Assembly: GCA_031270665.1 (NCBI GenBank) | Contig: JAISXD010000006.1 | Location: forward strand, 1-64,000 | Direction of reading: 5' to 3' | From: Tannerellaceae bacterium | GTDB taxonomy: Bacteria; Bacteroidota; Bacteroidia; Bacteroidales; Tannerellaceae | Length of the DNA: 64,000 bases | Shown here: positions 47,475 through 56,560 of the stretch, in pieces | Layout: every line of letters starts with the position of its first letter | Position numbering within the stretch: position 1 is the first letter of the stretch | The notes under the pieces: generated by a model | Databases searched by the model: none | Seen by the model: only the letters and a program-made list of their open reading frames with translations | What the model was told of the DNA's origin: nothing | Program-made: the position numbers and the translations under genes

Positions 47475-48401
47475 ATGTATTTTTTAGAAGCAGAAGATGT
47501 GGTTAAACAATTTTCCGGGCATTTAGCCTTGAATAAAGTAAGTATTCAGGTGCCGCCGGGAAAAATATTCGGGCTGCTTGGCCCTAACGGGGCAGGAAAA
47601 ACCACACTCCTTCGTATTATCAATCGTATTACAGCTCCCGATAGTGGAAGTATTCGTTTTAATGGCTTGGAGTCGAAGCCGGAGGATGTTTTCCGTATCG
47701 GATATATGCCCGAAGAAAGGGGCTTATATAAAAAAATGAAAGTAGGAGAGCAGGCTATTTATCTGGCGCGTTTAAAGGGATTATCGTATCCGGAAGCTAA
47801 AAAGCGTCTGACGAAGTGGTTCGACAAGTTTGAAATCACCTCCTGGTGGAACCGTAAACTGGAAGAACTCTCTAAAGGGATGCAACAGAAGATACAGTTT
47901 ATTATCACGGTCATTCATGAACCGGAATTATTAATATTTGACGAACCATTCAGCGGTTTTGACCCTGTAAATGCAGACCGTGTGAAACAAGAAATATTGG
48001 AGTTGAAATATTTGGGCCATACCATCATCTTCTCAACGCATAATATGGCGTCGGTAGAAGAAATATGTGACGGGATAGCTTTAATAGACCGTTCGAAGGT
48101 AGTACTTTCCGGTGAAGTAAATGAAATACGAAACCGTTTTAAGTCAAATATATTAAACGTGTCGCTTCGTTGGGAAGGAGGCATATTCAGCATTGATTCA
48201 AATTATTATACGGTTTTGAGCGCGAAGGCTCAAGCCGGCGAAATAAAAATGCGCATACGGAAAAATCCGGGAGCTGGTAATTCGGAAATAATAACAGAGT
48301 TGAGCGGGGCGCATGAAATAATGTCTTTTGCCGAAGAATTGCCTTCTATGAATGATATCTTTATTAACACCGTTTCAGGTACTAATTCTACACAAATATG
48401 A
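47475..48401 (+). CDS. ABC transporter ATP-binding protein (NatA/DUF4162 type)
   Basis: The 308 aa ATPase has Walker A GLLGPNGAGKTTLL, a degenerate signature LSKGMQQKIQF and Walker B LLIFDEPFSGFDP. A C-terminal extension (about 215-308) resembles DUF4162. It pairs with the following permease, overlapping by 4 bp (ATGA), to form a NatAB-like exporter; in Bacillus NatAB exports Na+. The substrate here is unknown. Confidence 0.9.
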   Translation: MYFLEAEDVVKQFSGHLALNKVSIQVPPGKIFGLLGPNGAGKTTLLRIINRITAPDSGSIRFNGLESKPEDVFRIGYMPEERGLYKKMKVGEQAIYLARLKGLSYPEAKKRLTKWFDKFEITSWWNRKLEELSKGMQQKIQFIITVIHEPELLIFDEPFSGFDPVNADRVKQEILELKYLGHTIIFSTHNMASVEEICDGIALIDRSKVVLSGEVNEIRNRFKSNILNVSLRWEGGIFSIDSNYYTVLSAKAQAGEIKMRIRKNPGAGNSEIITELSGAHEIMSFAEELPSMNDIFINTVSGTNSTQI

Positions 48402-49726
48402 ATAAGATAGGAATTATTATAAGAAGAGAGTATTTAAGGCGTGTAAGTAAAAAATCATTTTTACTGGTTACGTTTCTGATGCCTTTTATGGTTGCGGCCC
48501 TGGTCTTTGTGCCTTTGTGGCTGTCTTCCATCCGGAGTGATGAAGTAAAGACGGTAGCCGTTATGGATACAACAGGCAAATATGTTTCCTTATTTGAAGA
48601 TACGGGAAATTTTCGATTTATAAATAGCGATAAATCACTGAATGATTATCGGAACAGTGATAATAAGGAAATATTTGCTTTCCTGAATATCACAGGCGAT
48701 TTGCTCCAAAATCCGAAAGCAGCGACCCTTTATTCCGAAAAACAGATTCCCGGAGAACTAAGCCGCCTTGTGAACCAAACATTGGAAAGAGTATTGGAGG
48801 AAGAAAAACTTACGTCATTCAATATTCCAAACCTGCGAGAGATCATAAATGAAAGTAAGGTTGATTTCAGTGTGCAAACCATTAAGTGGGGCGCCGATGG
48901 AAGTGAGAACACCTCATCTGCCATGGTAGCCTCTGTTCTTGGTATGATATTTACCTTAGTTGTCTATATGTTTATTGTTGCGTATGGCTCGATGGTGATG
49001 CAAGGGGTGATGGAAGAAAAAACGAACCGGATCGTTGAACTGATGATTTCTTCGGTGCGCCCTTTTGATTTGATGATGGGGAAAATCATAGGTATTGCCT
49101 TTGTCGGGCTGACCCAACTATTTCTTTGGGGGATAATGACGTCTGCTTTAGTAGCAGGAGGAACCTTTCTACTGGGAGGCGGAGCAACAGATACTTCGAA
49201 TGTACAACAGGGCATGTCAATGGCACAGGGCGGTATGTTGATGCAGCCCGGTGTGAATATGGCTGCCATGCAAGAGGTAAACGAGTGGTTGGGTATTATC
49301 CATTCGATTAACTTTGTTGAAATCGGAATTTTCTTTATTCTTTATTTCATCGGAGGATACTTATTATATGCCGCTATTTTTGCGGCTATAGGCTCAGCTA
49401 TCAACCAGCAGGAAGATTCGAACCAGTTTATTGCGCCGGTTATGGTGTTTATGGTTTTTGCCTTGTATGCCGGTATATACAGTATAGACAATCCCGATGG
49501 ACCTTTGGCTTTCTGGTGTTCTATGATACCCTTCACTTCTCCGGTTGTAATGATGGTGCGCCTCCCTTATGATGTACCTGTATGGGAACTGCTTGTATCG
49601 GTAGCTCTCTTGTTTGCCACGGCTTTGGCAATTACCTGGCTTTCGGCTAAGATTTATCGTGTAGGTATCCTTATGTATGGTAAAAAGCCGAGTATAAAAG
49701 AAATGATTAAATGGGTGAAATATTAA
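48398..49726 (+). CDS. ABC transporter permease (NatB/ABC-2 type)
   Basis: The 442 aa membrane protein has one N-terminal TM helix (about 20-43) and a large extracytoplasmic domain (about 45-175). A cluster of five or six TM helices follows from about 180, with [33 protein letters not shown], the typical ABC-2/NatB coupling motif. A Met/Gly-rich segment ([20 protein letters not shown]) sits in a loop. It ends convergent with engB, the stop codons overlapping by 4 bp. Confidence 0.9.
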   Translation: MNKIGIIIRREYLRRVSKKSFLLVTFLMPFMVAALVFVPLWLSSIRSDEVKTVAVMDTTGKYVSLFEDTGNFRFINSDKSLNDYRNSDNKEIFAFLNITGDLLQNPKAATLYSEKQIPGELSRLVNQTLERVLEEEKLTSFNIPNLREIINESKVDFSVQTIKWGADGSENTSSAMVASVLGMIFTLVVYMFIVAYGSMVMQGVMEEKTNRIVELMISSVRPFDLMMGKIIGIAFVGLTQLFLWGIMTSALVAGGTFLLGGGATDTSNVQQGMSMAQGGMLMQPGVNMAAMQEVNEWLGIIHSINFVEIGIFFILYFIGGYLLYAAIFAAIGSAINQQEDSNQFIAPVMVFMVFALYAGIYSIDNPDGPLAFWCSMIPFTSPVVMMVRLPYDVPVWELLVSVALLFATALAITWLSAKIYRVGILMYGKKPSIKEMIKWVKY

Positions 49727-50328
49727 GAAGAAGCGAGCTGAAGATTAATGTCTTCGATATACGATAATATGGCCTCTTTTCCTTCTTTCTTTTCGGCCGA
49801 TGAAACAAATATGGGGGGAAGTTCCTCCCATATTTCCAATAATTTGTCCTGATATACCTTTATGTTTTCCTGTAGCCGCCCTTTTCCCACCTTATCTGTT
49901 TTAGTGAATATAATAGAAAAAGGGATATCATTTTCGCCTAACCATTCCATGAATTCCAAATCAATCTTTTGCGGAGCATGGCGGCAGTCAAGCAATACAA
50001 AAAGATTGGTAAGCTGTTCGCGCTCCAGAATATAGTCTTCTATAATATGGCGGATTTTTTCTTTACCTTCCTTTCCCCGCTGCGCATACCCATATCCGGG
50101 CAAGTCTACCAGATACCACTTCTGATTGATGATAAAATGATTGATCAATTGTGTCTTACCCGGCCGCTGAGAAGTTAGAGCCAATCCCTTTTTGTTTGTC
50201 AACATATTAATTAAAGACGATTTGCCTACATTACTTCGCCCTATAAAAGCATATTCCGGTACATTCCCTTCAGGACACTTTTTTACATCCGTATTGCTAA
50301 TAACAAATTCAGCGCTTTTGATTTCCAT
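49723..50328 (-). CDS. engB: Ribosome biogenesis GTPase EngB (YsxC/YihA)
   Basis: The TRAFAC GTPase has G1 [13 protein letters not shown]3 DLPGYG, G4 TKTDK and G5 VSSAE, and family members act in 50S assembly. Two starts are possible. The ORF-track ATG at 50343 gives 206 aa. The ATG at 50328 (MEIKSAEF, 201 aa) is preceded by GGAGG eight bases upstream and reduces overlap with the symporter gene, so I prefer it. Confidence 0.93.
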   Translation of the reverse strand: MEIKSAEFVISNTDVKKCPEGNVPEYAFIGRSNVGKSSLINMLTNKKGLALTSQRPGKTQLINHFIINQKWYLVDLPGYGYAQRGKEGKEKIRHIIEDYILEREQLTNLFVLLDCRHAPQKIDLEFMEWLGENDIPFSIIFTKTDKVGKGRLQENIKVYQDKLLEIWEELPPIFVSSAEKKEGKEAILSYIEDINLQLASS

Positions 50329-51778
50329 ATTCTTTACCTCCATTACTATTTAACCACAATCCCACAAACGTAATGCCGCCATTAATCATTAACATTTCAT
50401 AGCTGAAAACATATCCGGTATACGACCGTATCACGTAATCGATAGTGAAACAAATCAGCGGCGAGACGATACATATATAAGGCACATATTTGTCGCAAGG
50501 TTTCCTTCTGGTGAAAAGCCCGAATAAGAATAATCCTAATAATGGGCCATATGTATAAGATGCGATCATATAAATAGCATCAATAACACTCCGGCTATTA
50601 AGTGCTTTGAATATTAATATGATGACGACAAATAAGACAGATATCATTAAATGTATGTTAAGCCGGATGCGTTTTGCTTTTTCCGCCTCTTTCTTTTCAA
50701 CACCCAAAATGTCAACACAAAAAGAGGTTGTAAGCGCCGTTAATGCCGAATCGGCGCTACTGAATGCTGCAGCAATAATGCCGACAGTAAAGAATATCAG
50801 GATAGAATTTCCCAATATACCGGACGTACAGAACATAGGCAGGATGTCGTCATTTAAAGCAGGCAATGAAATGTTTTGCCGGGCGGCAAAGGTAAGAAGT
50901 AATGCGCCTAAAGAAAGAAACAGGAAATTAACCGGCGTAAAAGCAAATCCATAGGTATACATATTCTTTTGTGCATCCTTTAAACTTTTGCAGGATAAAT
51001 TCTTTTGCATCATATCCTGATCCAACCCGGTCATAACAATGGTGATAAATATCCCACTGAAAAATTGCTTAACAAAATGCTGTGTACTATGCCAGTCGTT
51101 AAATTCAAAGATGCGGTAATGCGGGCTGCCTGCCAACGTTTGTACCATACCATTAAAAGAAAGTCCCATAGCGTCTTTCACTTGCCAGATAATAACAATC
51201 AACATGGCAATCAGGCAGATGGCTTGTAATGTATCTGTCCATATAATCGTTTTAATGCCGCTGCGACAGGTATACAGCCACACTAACGCAATACTTAAAA
51301 TCGTTGTTGCCCAAAAAGGAATATTCCAAGCGCCAAAAACGTAGGTTTGAAGAATGAGGACTACCAGATAGAGCCGTGCAGCAGCGCCTACTATTTTAGA
51401 AAGTAGAAAAAAGGAAGCACCGGTTTGGTAACTTCTTCTCCCAATACGTGTTTCAAGATATGAATAGATAGAGGTGAGTTGTAATTTATAATAGAGCGGA
51501 AGCAATACTTTTGCAATCAGGATATAGCCGAAGAAAAAACCCAAAACAGTTTGCATATACGTCATATTGATACTGCGCACCATCCCTGGAACCGAAACGA
51601 AAGTGACGCCCGAAAGAGAAGTCCCAATCATTCCAATCGATACGATAAACCAGGGAGACTGGCGATTACCTAAAAAGAATGCATCATTTCCGCTGTTTTT
51701 TCTTCCGGTGAAATAGGATATTAATAGTAATATGCCAAAATAGGCGGCGATGATACATAAGATAAAATAACTGCTCAT
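50309..51778 (-). CDS. Sodium:solute symporter family protein
   Basis: The 489 aa protein has 13 or so hydrophobic helices and SSS-family features: [29 protein letters not shown] near TM2 and [27 protein letters not shown]. The sodium-site region [21 protein letters not shown] is also present. The substrate is not evident. It runs directly into engB (about 20-bp overlap with the preferred start), so the two may be cotranscribed. IS982 lies just upstream. Confidence 0.9.
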   Translation of the reverse strand: MSSYFILCIIAAYFGILLLISYFTGRKNSGNDAFFLGNRQSPWFIVSIGMIGTSLSGVTFVSVPGMVRSINMTYMQTVLGFFFGYILIAKVLLPLYYKLQLTSIYSYLETRIGRRSYQTGASFFLLSKIVGAAARLYLVVLILQTYVFGAWNIPFWATTILSIALVWLYTCRSGIKTIIWTDTLQAICLIAMLIVIIWQVKDAMGLSFNGMVQTLAGSPHYRIFEFNDWHSTQHFVKQFFSGIFITIVMTGLDQDMMQKNLSCKSLKDAQKNMYTYGFAFTPVNFLFLSLGALLLTFAARQNISLPALNDDILPMFCTSGILGNSILIFFTVGIIAAAFSSADSALTALTTSFCVDILGVEKKEAEKAKRIRLNIHLMISVLFVVIILIFKALNSRSVIDAIYMIASYTYGPLLGLFLFGLFTRRKPCDKYVPYICIVSPLICFTIDYVIRSYTGYVFSYEMLMINGGITFVGLWLNSNGGKEYGNQKR

Positions 51779-51805
51779 ACCGTTTGTTACTTATCAAAAT
51801 GGCAA

Positions 51806-51813
51806 CAAATATA
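51806..51813 (-). promoter_or_regulatory. -7 box of the symporter gene
   Basis: Minus-strand TATATTTG 28 bp before the start at 51778, between the gene and the IS982 left end; no proper -33 box. Confidence 0.45.
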
Positions 51814-51852
51814 GCAAAAACAAAAAAAACTTACTTCCTTTCTCCTTAAATT

Positions 51853-52887
51853 AACGTGAGTTCGATATAATATTTAGAACAAGCAAAGTTGTTTATCATC
51901 TATAAAATCGACCTTAATAGATGGTTTTTTAGGCAAAAAGCTATAAGCTAATAGTCCCGCTATCAGATTTGTAATAAAATTTGCAAAACATCTGTGGCGG
52001 GTATGCTCTATCTGGCAGATGTTTTTGAGTTCATCGTTCACGGATTCAATGACGGCTCTTTTTCTAAGCATCACTCTGTCTTGTAATGGTAGTTCTCCCC
52101 CTTTCATATTGTTCCTCATTTTAGCGACAAAATGAATTCCATCAACAAATAGTATATCTGCTAGTTTCTGTGATATATACCCTCTATCGGCGTAAAGTTT
52201 GCCTGAGACATTGTGGATGAAACTTTCCATTGAAAGCGGTTGGCGGTCATCCACGTTGCCTTGAGTGATCACAAAGCTAAGGATTTCTCCTTTGTCATTG
52301 ATAATGATATGAAGCTTGAAGCCAAAGAACCAGCCTAAGGTGCTTTTGCCTTTAGTGGCAATACCATCAAATACTTGATGTTGATGTTCCCGTTTGATAT
52401 GACAAACTTTCAAGGCGGTTGAATCGATAAAACTGATGCCGGTACATTTACCCATACGACATGTTTTGAGGAATATAACCAAAGGCAAAAGTACTTGCTG
52501 TTGCAACTCTACAAAGCGATTGTAGGATACCAGCAGTGGAAATGAATCTTTCATGTGTTGACAAACATAAAATAGGTAAAATGCTTTCAGATGACGCATT
52601 CCGCTTAAGTGAAAGGTAATTAATATTGTCATCACTTCGCTATTGGACAGGCGATTAGGCTTATTTCTGTGCTTTTTACCCGTATCTTCATTCAAAAAGT
52701 GTTTTTTGAAGGTCACATCAAATTCTTTTGAAAATTCATCGCTTAAATAGAATATTTCCGTAACTTCGTTAGATGTTAGCATGGTAGTAAAAATTGGTTA
52801 TTTATTTGTAATTCAACGCTATAAATATAGCTGTTTTTTGCTATCCATGCTAGTTTTTTACCCGTTTTCTTATATCGAACTCACGTT
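51853..52887. mobile_element. IS982-family insertion sequence
   Basis: A 1.03-kb element is bounded by perfect 18-bp inverted repeats, AACGTGAGTTCGATATAA at the left and its complement at the right (52870-52887). It contains one transposase gene on the minus strand. No convincing target duplication is seen next to the ends. It separates the symporter gene from a LytTR regulator and does not interrupt a recognisable gene. Confidence 0.92.
51874..52782 (-). CDS. IS982-family transposase
   Basis: The 302 aa protein is intact and typical of the family. An N-terminal helical region (NKPNRLSNSEVMTILITFHLSGMRHLK) precedes a DDE core. The core has FIDSTALKVC (first Asp), LYADRGYIS (second Asp) and the region RAVIESVNDELKNICQIEHTRHR with the Glu. 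It ends 20 bp inside the left inverted repeat. With an intact frame and perfect ends the element may still be mobile. Confidence 0.93.
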   Translation of the reverse strand: MLTSNEVTEIFYLSDEFSKEFDVTFKKHFLNEDTGKKHRNKPNRLSNSEVMTILITFHLSGMRHLKAFYLFYVCQHMKDSFPLLVSYNRFVELQQQVLLPLVIFLKTCRMGKCTGISFIDSTALKVCHIKREHQHQVFDGIATKGKSTLGWFFGFKLHIIINDKGEILSFVITQGNVDDRQPLSMESFIHNVSGKLYADRGYISQKLADILFVDGIHFVAKMRNNMKGGELPLQDRVMLRKRAVIESVNDELKNICQIEHTRHRCFANFITNLIAGLLAYSFLPKKPSIKVDFIDDKQLCLF

Positions 52888-52985
52888 ATATTAGCTATAA
52901 AACAGCGTATTACACTTGTCGCGAATCTAAGAACACGCATCTGTTCTATCTTTTTATTCGGTGGGAAACTTGAGTATATATTGAT

Positions 52986-53690
52986 ATGCAAATAAAATGT
53001 GTCATTACAGATGATGAACCCGTAGCAAGAAAAGGGTTGCGGGGATATATCGGGAAAATAGATTTCCTGACATTGGTTGGAGAGTGCGAAGATGCTATTC
53101 AGCTAAACACCCTGCTCAAAACGCAACCGGTGGATCTTATCTTCCTTGATATTGAAATGCCGGAGATGACAGGACTGGAATTGCTGTCGAATCTGACCAA
53201 ACCGCCAAAAGTGATTATTATTTCCGCTTATGAGCAATATGCCCTGTCAGGGTATGAGTTTGATGTAGTGGATTATCTGTTGAAACCGGTATCTTTCGAT
53301 CGCTTCCTGAAATCAGTCAACAGGGTTCATGATCTGATGCAAAAGGAACAAAAAGAGGGAGATGATTACATATTTGTGAAGAGCGACAAGCAATTAAAAA
53401 AGATACTGTTCAAAGATATCCTCTTTATCCAAAGTATGGAAAATTATGTTATTATCCATACGCTTACGTCCAAAGAAATAGTATATACAACTTTAAAACA
53501 AATACAACAATCTCTTTCCTATACCACTTTTTTGCAGGTTCATCGTTCGTATATCGTAAACATGAACCAAATAAAAGCCATCGATGGCAACCAACTAAAT
53601 ATTAATGGACACAAAATCCCAATAGCCCGTAATTTACGTGAAGATGTATTGAATACAATACTTAATAATCGTTTGATAACAAGGACTTAG
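52986..53690 (+). CDS. LytTR-type response regulator, orphan
   Basis: The 234 aa protein has a receiver domain with phospho-acceptor Asp55 (DLIFLDIEMPEMTGLELL) and Lys in DYLLKPVSFDRFL. A C-terminal LytTR DNA-binding domain (about 130-230) includes FIQSMENYVIIHT and FLQVHRSYIVNMNQIKAI. Such regulators usually have a LytS/YehU-like histidine kinase next door. None is adjacent, and IS982 ends 100 bp upstream, so the partner is elsewhere or lost. Confidence 0.9.
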   Translation: MQIKCVITDDEPVARKGLRGYIGKIDFLTLVGECEDAIQLNTLLKTQPVDLIFLDIEMPEMTGLELLSNLTKPPKVIIISAYEQYALSGYEFDVVDYLLKPVSFDRFLKSVNRVHDLMQKEQKEGDDYIFVKSDKQLKKILFKDILFIQSMENYVIIHTLTSKEIVYTTLKQIQQSLSYTTFLQVHRSYIVNMNQIKAIDGNQLNINGHKIPIARNLREDVLNTILNNRLITRT

Positions 53691-53835
53691 GTGTATAATA
53701 AAACTTAGAATCTCAAAACAAAATTATATAGATTCTACCATTCATCAAGAAAAAGGCACCATTGATCTAAAACAATAATAGAATACTGTATCGAAAAGTA
53801 GTTTTGCGCTATAATTATGAAATTTACAGTATAAA

Positions 53836-54176
53836 ATGAAAAATTTGGAACTAACTAAAAAGCGTATATATCGACTGCTAAAACACCCTTTTCAGATTGA
53901 TAAGGCAGTAGTAGAGGATATGACTTCTGCATATTTGGAGTTTGTCGAAGATTTATTCACTTATCTGAATGAACGAAAAGACAATAAGGACATAGTCCGC
54001 AAACTACATACAACGATGTGAGTAAACTCCCAAAATTAAGTACCCGCACGCTTCAAGATTGGCGGGATAACGGAGTTATCAGTTACATACAAATATCAGG
54101 TAAAGTTCTTTATCGACAGTCCGACATTCTGAAATTGTTAGAAGACAATTTCGAGGAATCATGGCAAGGAAAATAA
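53836..54176 (+). pseudogene. HTH (excisionase-like) gene split by a frameshift
   Basis: The first frame (61 codons, MKNLELTKKRIYRLL) stops at 54019. The second frame, open from 53988 and with a GTG at 54018, encodes NDVSKLPKLSTRTLQDWRDN followed by GVISYIQISGKVLYRQSDI. This is the MerR-like/excisionase HTH module common in Bacteroidetes mobile elements. The NDVSK residues upstream of the GTG belong to the same domain. That points to a frameshift around 53990-54015 in one original gene of about 113 codons. The alternative is two coupled ORFs through the GTGA overlap. A terminator follows. Confidence 0.6.
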
Positions 54177-54189
54177 TCTAATTAAAGGG

Positions 54190-54217
54190 AAAGCGAGTTT
54201 TAATGCTCGCTTTTCTT
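54190..54217 (+). terminator. Intrinsic terminator after the HTH gene
   Basis: AAAGCGAG (54190-54197) pairs with CTCGCTTT (54206-54213), followed by TTCTT. Confidence 0.75.
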
Positions 54218-54258
54218 AATTAAAAAAGTAAAAGAGTATGAGAAATCACAAAATTTAC

Positions 54259-54266
54259 TACTTTTG
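54259..54266 (+). promoter_or_regulatory. -7 box of the candidate small RNA
   Basis: TACTTTTG fits TAnnTTTG; TATG at 54237-54240 could be a weak -33 box, 18 bp upstream. Transcription would start at about 54270. Confidence 0.5.
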
Positions 54267-54268
54267 TC

Positions 54269-54478
54269 TTATCCTTTAAGCGTATGCACGACGGTGTAAA
54301 ACAGTGAAGTATCCTCATGGCTAAATCATGGGACTTACATCAAGATGAATTTATAACTTATTGATATACTGGTTGGTTTTGTAGAGTTCAGAACCCCAGG
54401 CAGATCACTTAGGGTAAATGTACCTAAGTACATACAAGGATAAAAGCCTCTTGAATTATCGGTTTAAGAGGCTTTTTT
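54269..54478 (+). ncRNA. Candidate structured small RNA, about 200 nt
   Basis: No coding frame occupies this stretch, yet it shows nested complementarity. TTATCCTT (54269-54276) pairs with AAGGATAA near 54437-54444, and GTATG (54282-54286) with CATAC just inside it, forming a closing stem. Inside, GGTTTTG (54375-54381) pairs with CAGAACC (54389-54395), with one G-U pair. ACTTAGG (54407-54413) pairs with CCTAAGT (54423-54429). An intrinsic terminator ends it. With its own -7 box and opposite orientation to sufE it looks like an independent RNA. 6S RNA is one possibility because of the closed-ends topology, but I do not recognise family sequence, so no name is given. Confidence 0.6.
54443..54478 (+). 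terminator. Intrinsic terminator of the small RNA
   Basis: GCCTCTT (54446-54452) pairs with AAGAGGC (54466-54472) and is followed by TTTTTT. Confidence 0.85.
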
Positions 54479-54533
54479 AATTATCATCTGTTCTTCTTCC
54501 CTTTTTTAGCTGCATCCATTTGGCGGGTTGTTA

Positions 54534-54962
54534 TTATTTACCCGACGCCTTATAGGCAAGGGCATACATGCGCATCTGTTTTATCATGGATGTCAATCCG
54601 TTAGAGCGGATGGGCGTGATGTGTTGTTTCAGTCCTGTTTTATCGATGAAGTAGAGTTCGGCATCCAGTATCTCCTGTGGCGTATGGCCGGACAAGACGT
54701 CTATCAGAAGGGCGACAATCCCTCTTACTATCACTGCGTCGCTTTCTCCTTCAAAGAAGAGACGGCCCTCTTTATACTCCGCATGCAGCCATACACGGCT
54801 TTGGCAACCTTCTATCAGGTTACTCTCCGTTTTGTGTTTTTCATCCAGTGGCGGCAAGGTGTTTCCCTTATCGATCAGCAGGCTATACTTATCCACCCAG
54901 TCGTCGAATACGCCGAACTCTTCTATTATATCATCTTGTAATTCATTAATTGATTGTATCAT
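54534..54962 (-). CDS. sufE: Cysteine desulfuration protein SufE
   Basis: The 142 aa protein matches SufE: NLIEGCQSRVWLHAEYKEG contains the sulfur-accepting Cys53, and IVRGIVALLIDVLSGHTPQEILDA is the conserved helix region. It takes sulfane sulfur from the SufS desulfurase for Fe-S cluster assembly. It overlaps the upstream M28 peptidase by 4 bp, so the two are translationally coupled without an obvious functional tie. The suf cluster is not here. Confidence 0.93.
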   Translation of the reverse strand: MIQSINELQDDIIEEFGVFDDWVDKYSLLIDKGNTLPPLDEKHKTESNLIEGCQSRVWLHAEYKEGRLFFEGESDAVIVRGIVALLIDVLSGHTPQEILDAELYFIDKTGLKQHITPIRSNGLTSMIKQMRMYALAYKASGK

Positions 54963-55957
54963 AAGGCTTGTTCTTTATAAATAACTTCCAAAATGGTTTG
55001 TCCAACGCCCTTCAATGTTTCTTTGTCGATATTATCCATCGTGTCTTTATGTGTGTGCCAGTAATCGGCAAAGCCGTGCACGTTTTCATGGTCGTAATTA
55101 ATAATATCTATGGAAGGGATGCCCCGCCCTTCAATAACAAATTGATGATCGTCGAGAATGCCTCCCACATCTGCATTAATAAAGAACTTACCGTACCCCA
55201 GACTCCGCGCCGTGCTCCACACCTTCTCCACGATACGGGCTGCGTAGCGCATGGAGGTGTGTTCTTTATAGAAGGAAGCATGACGGGCGCCCACCATATC
55301 AAGCAGAATACCATATTCGGCCCGGTAGCCGGGCTTATGCGGGTTCTTTGCCCAGAATTGTGAGCCCAGACACCATGAATTGGGCGTATAGTTGGTAGAC
55401 TTCTCAAACTCGGGCACACCGTAATCTTCTGCATCAAAGAAAATGATATCGACGCCTGCTTCCGGCGCCTGCCGGCTGAGTTGACGGGCGATTTCTAATA
55501 GCACTCCTACTCCGCTTGCTCCGTCGTCTGCCCCGTCAATGGGGGTATGCTGTTTGGCGGGGTCGACTTCCTGGTCGGCATAAGGGCGGGTATCCCAATG
55601 GGCAAAAAGAAGAATACGCTTTTTCTTGTCCGGATTGTACGAGCCGATGATGTTCCGGCACAGAAGCTTGCTCCCGTTATAGGCAGTGAGCGTCATCTCC
55701 TGTACGTATACTTCGGCGGCAAAACGCTTCAGTTCGGCAATCAGGTAGTCTCCGCAAAGTTGATGTTCTTTTGTGTTGGGCACCCGCGGACCGAAATTTA
55801 CCTGCTTTTCTATATACACATAGGCACTATCTGCATTGAAACGGGGCGTTGAAACAGGCTGACCGTTTGTAACGACCAACGGGTCAACGGAGCCCTTATT
55901 CCCGCAAGAGAGCAGGATGCAGGCTAATATAACAGGAAAAACTTTTGCTTTATTCAT
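54959..55957 (-). CDS. M28-family lipoprotein (glutaminyl-cyclase-like)
   Basis: The 332 aa product has a lipobox (LLSC, Cys18) and a zinc-dependent M28 fold. Ligands are visible in LLFAHWDTRPYAD, IDGADDGASGVGVLLEIAR, IIFFDAEDYG and the C-terminal YWHTHKDTMDNID. The sequence around WCLGSQFWAKN is like glutaminyl-peptide cyclotransferases, which form N-terminal pyroglutamate. Exported Bacteroidetes proteins often have N-terminal Gln after signal cleavage, so that role is plausible, but an aminopeptidase cannot be excluded. Confidence 0.88.
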   Translation of the reverse strand: MNKAKVFPVILACILLSCGNKGSVDPLVVTNGQPVSTPRFNADSAYVYIEKQVNFGPRVPNTKEHQLCGDYLIAELKRFAAEVYVQEMTLTAYNGSKLLCRNIIGSYNPDKKKRILLFAHWDTRPYADQEVDPAKQHTPIDGADDGASGVGVLLEIARQLSRQAPEAGVDIIFFDAEDYGVPEFEKSTNYTPNSWCLGSQFWAKNPHKPGYRAEYGILLDMVGARHASFYKEHTSMRYAARIVEKVWSTARSLGYGKFFINADVGGILDDHQFVIEGRGIPSIDIINYDHENVHGFADYWHTHKDTMDNIDKETLKGVGQTILEVIYKEQAL

Positions 55958-56161
55958 ACCATAATCCTAATAAACGATACAAACGTACGCAAAATACTTT
56001 GTATCTCTTAAGGGTTGTTTAAATTTTATTGCCTGCTACGTTTGCGCCCGGTTGCTGGTTAAGTGTAATAATTCAGAAGATATACTTTTTTGACGATATG
56101 CCATGTGTCGGGAAAGATGGTCTGCGGGTTGGCATTTTGTCAGTGTTATTATAGGCCGGAT

Positions 56162-56400
56162 TTAGGGAAGTAAGACGATTTGGGCAAGGTTTAGGTGAGG
56201 AGCGGACAGGGGGCGGATCAGGCTGGGATTAACCAACAGTAAATCAAATTCCATTGTTTCAAGAATGTTCCATACCGGTAGCCAATAGATACCGGTGCTT
56301 TCCATGGCAAGCCGCGTTACCCCATTACTCTACCGTAGCACTGTCCGGCATAAACTGCACAAAAGACACTATCTTTATGCACATCAAATCCACAGGTTTT
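56162..56400 (-). pseudogene. Decayed IS110-family transposase fragment
   Basis: Minus-strand translation gives DVHKDSVFCAVYAG, then, after an internal deletion and frame change, MESTGIYWLPVWNILETMEF and LLLVNPSLI. These are the first acidic motifs of IS110 DEDD transposases. The frame ends at 56162 and the rest of the enzyme is missing. The 500-bp gap between the M28 gene and the flavin-reductase gene holds nothing else recognisable. Confidence 0.7.
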
Positions 56401-56479
56401 TTATATCTATGCCGTTTTAATCGATGGACCACTTACTTACACATTTTTAGGCACCTGTGTGTGAATGAAATTTATCTTG

Positions 56480-56487
56480 TATATTTG
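56480..56487 (+). promoter_or_regulatory. -7 box of the flavin-reductase-like gene
   Basis: TATATTTG; transcription would start near 56491, after the ORF-track start (56465), which favours ATG 56561. Confidence 0.55.
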
Positions 56488-56560
56488 CAGAAAACAAGTC
56501 GGTAGGGCAAAAGAGTATTCGTTTATGTTAGACAAAAAGAATCCATTAAATGATATAGCC

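Noticed and set aside
51853-52887. Target-site duplication around IS982
   Set aside because: The flanks are both AT-rich but no identical 6-9 bp words abut the inverted repeats.
54269-54478. Riboswitch or leader for a downstream gene
   Set aside because: The next gene, sufE, is on the opposite strand, so nothing downstream could be controlled in cis.
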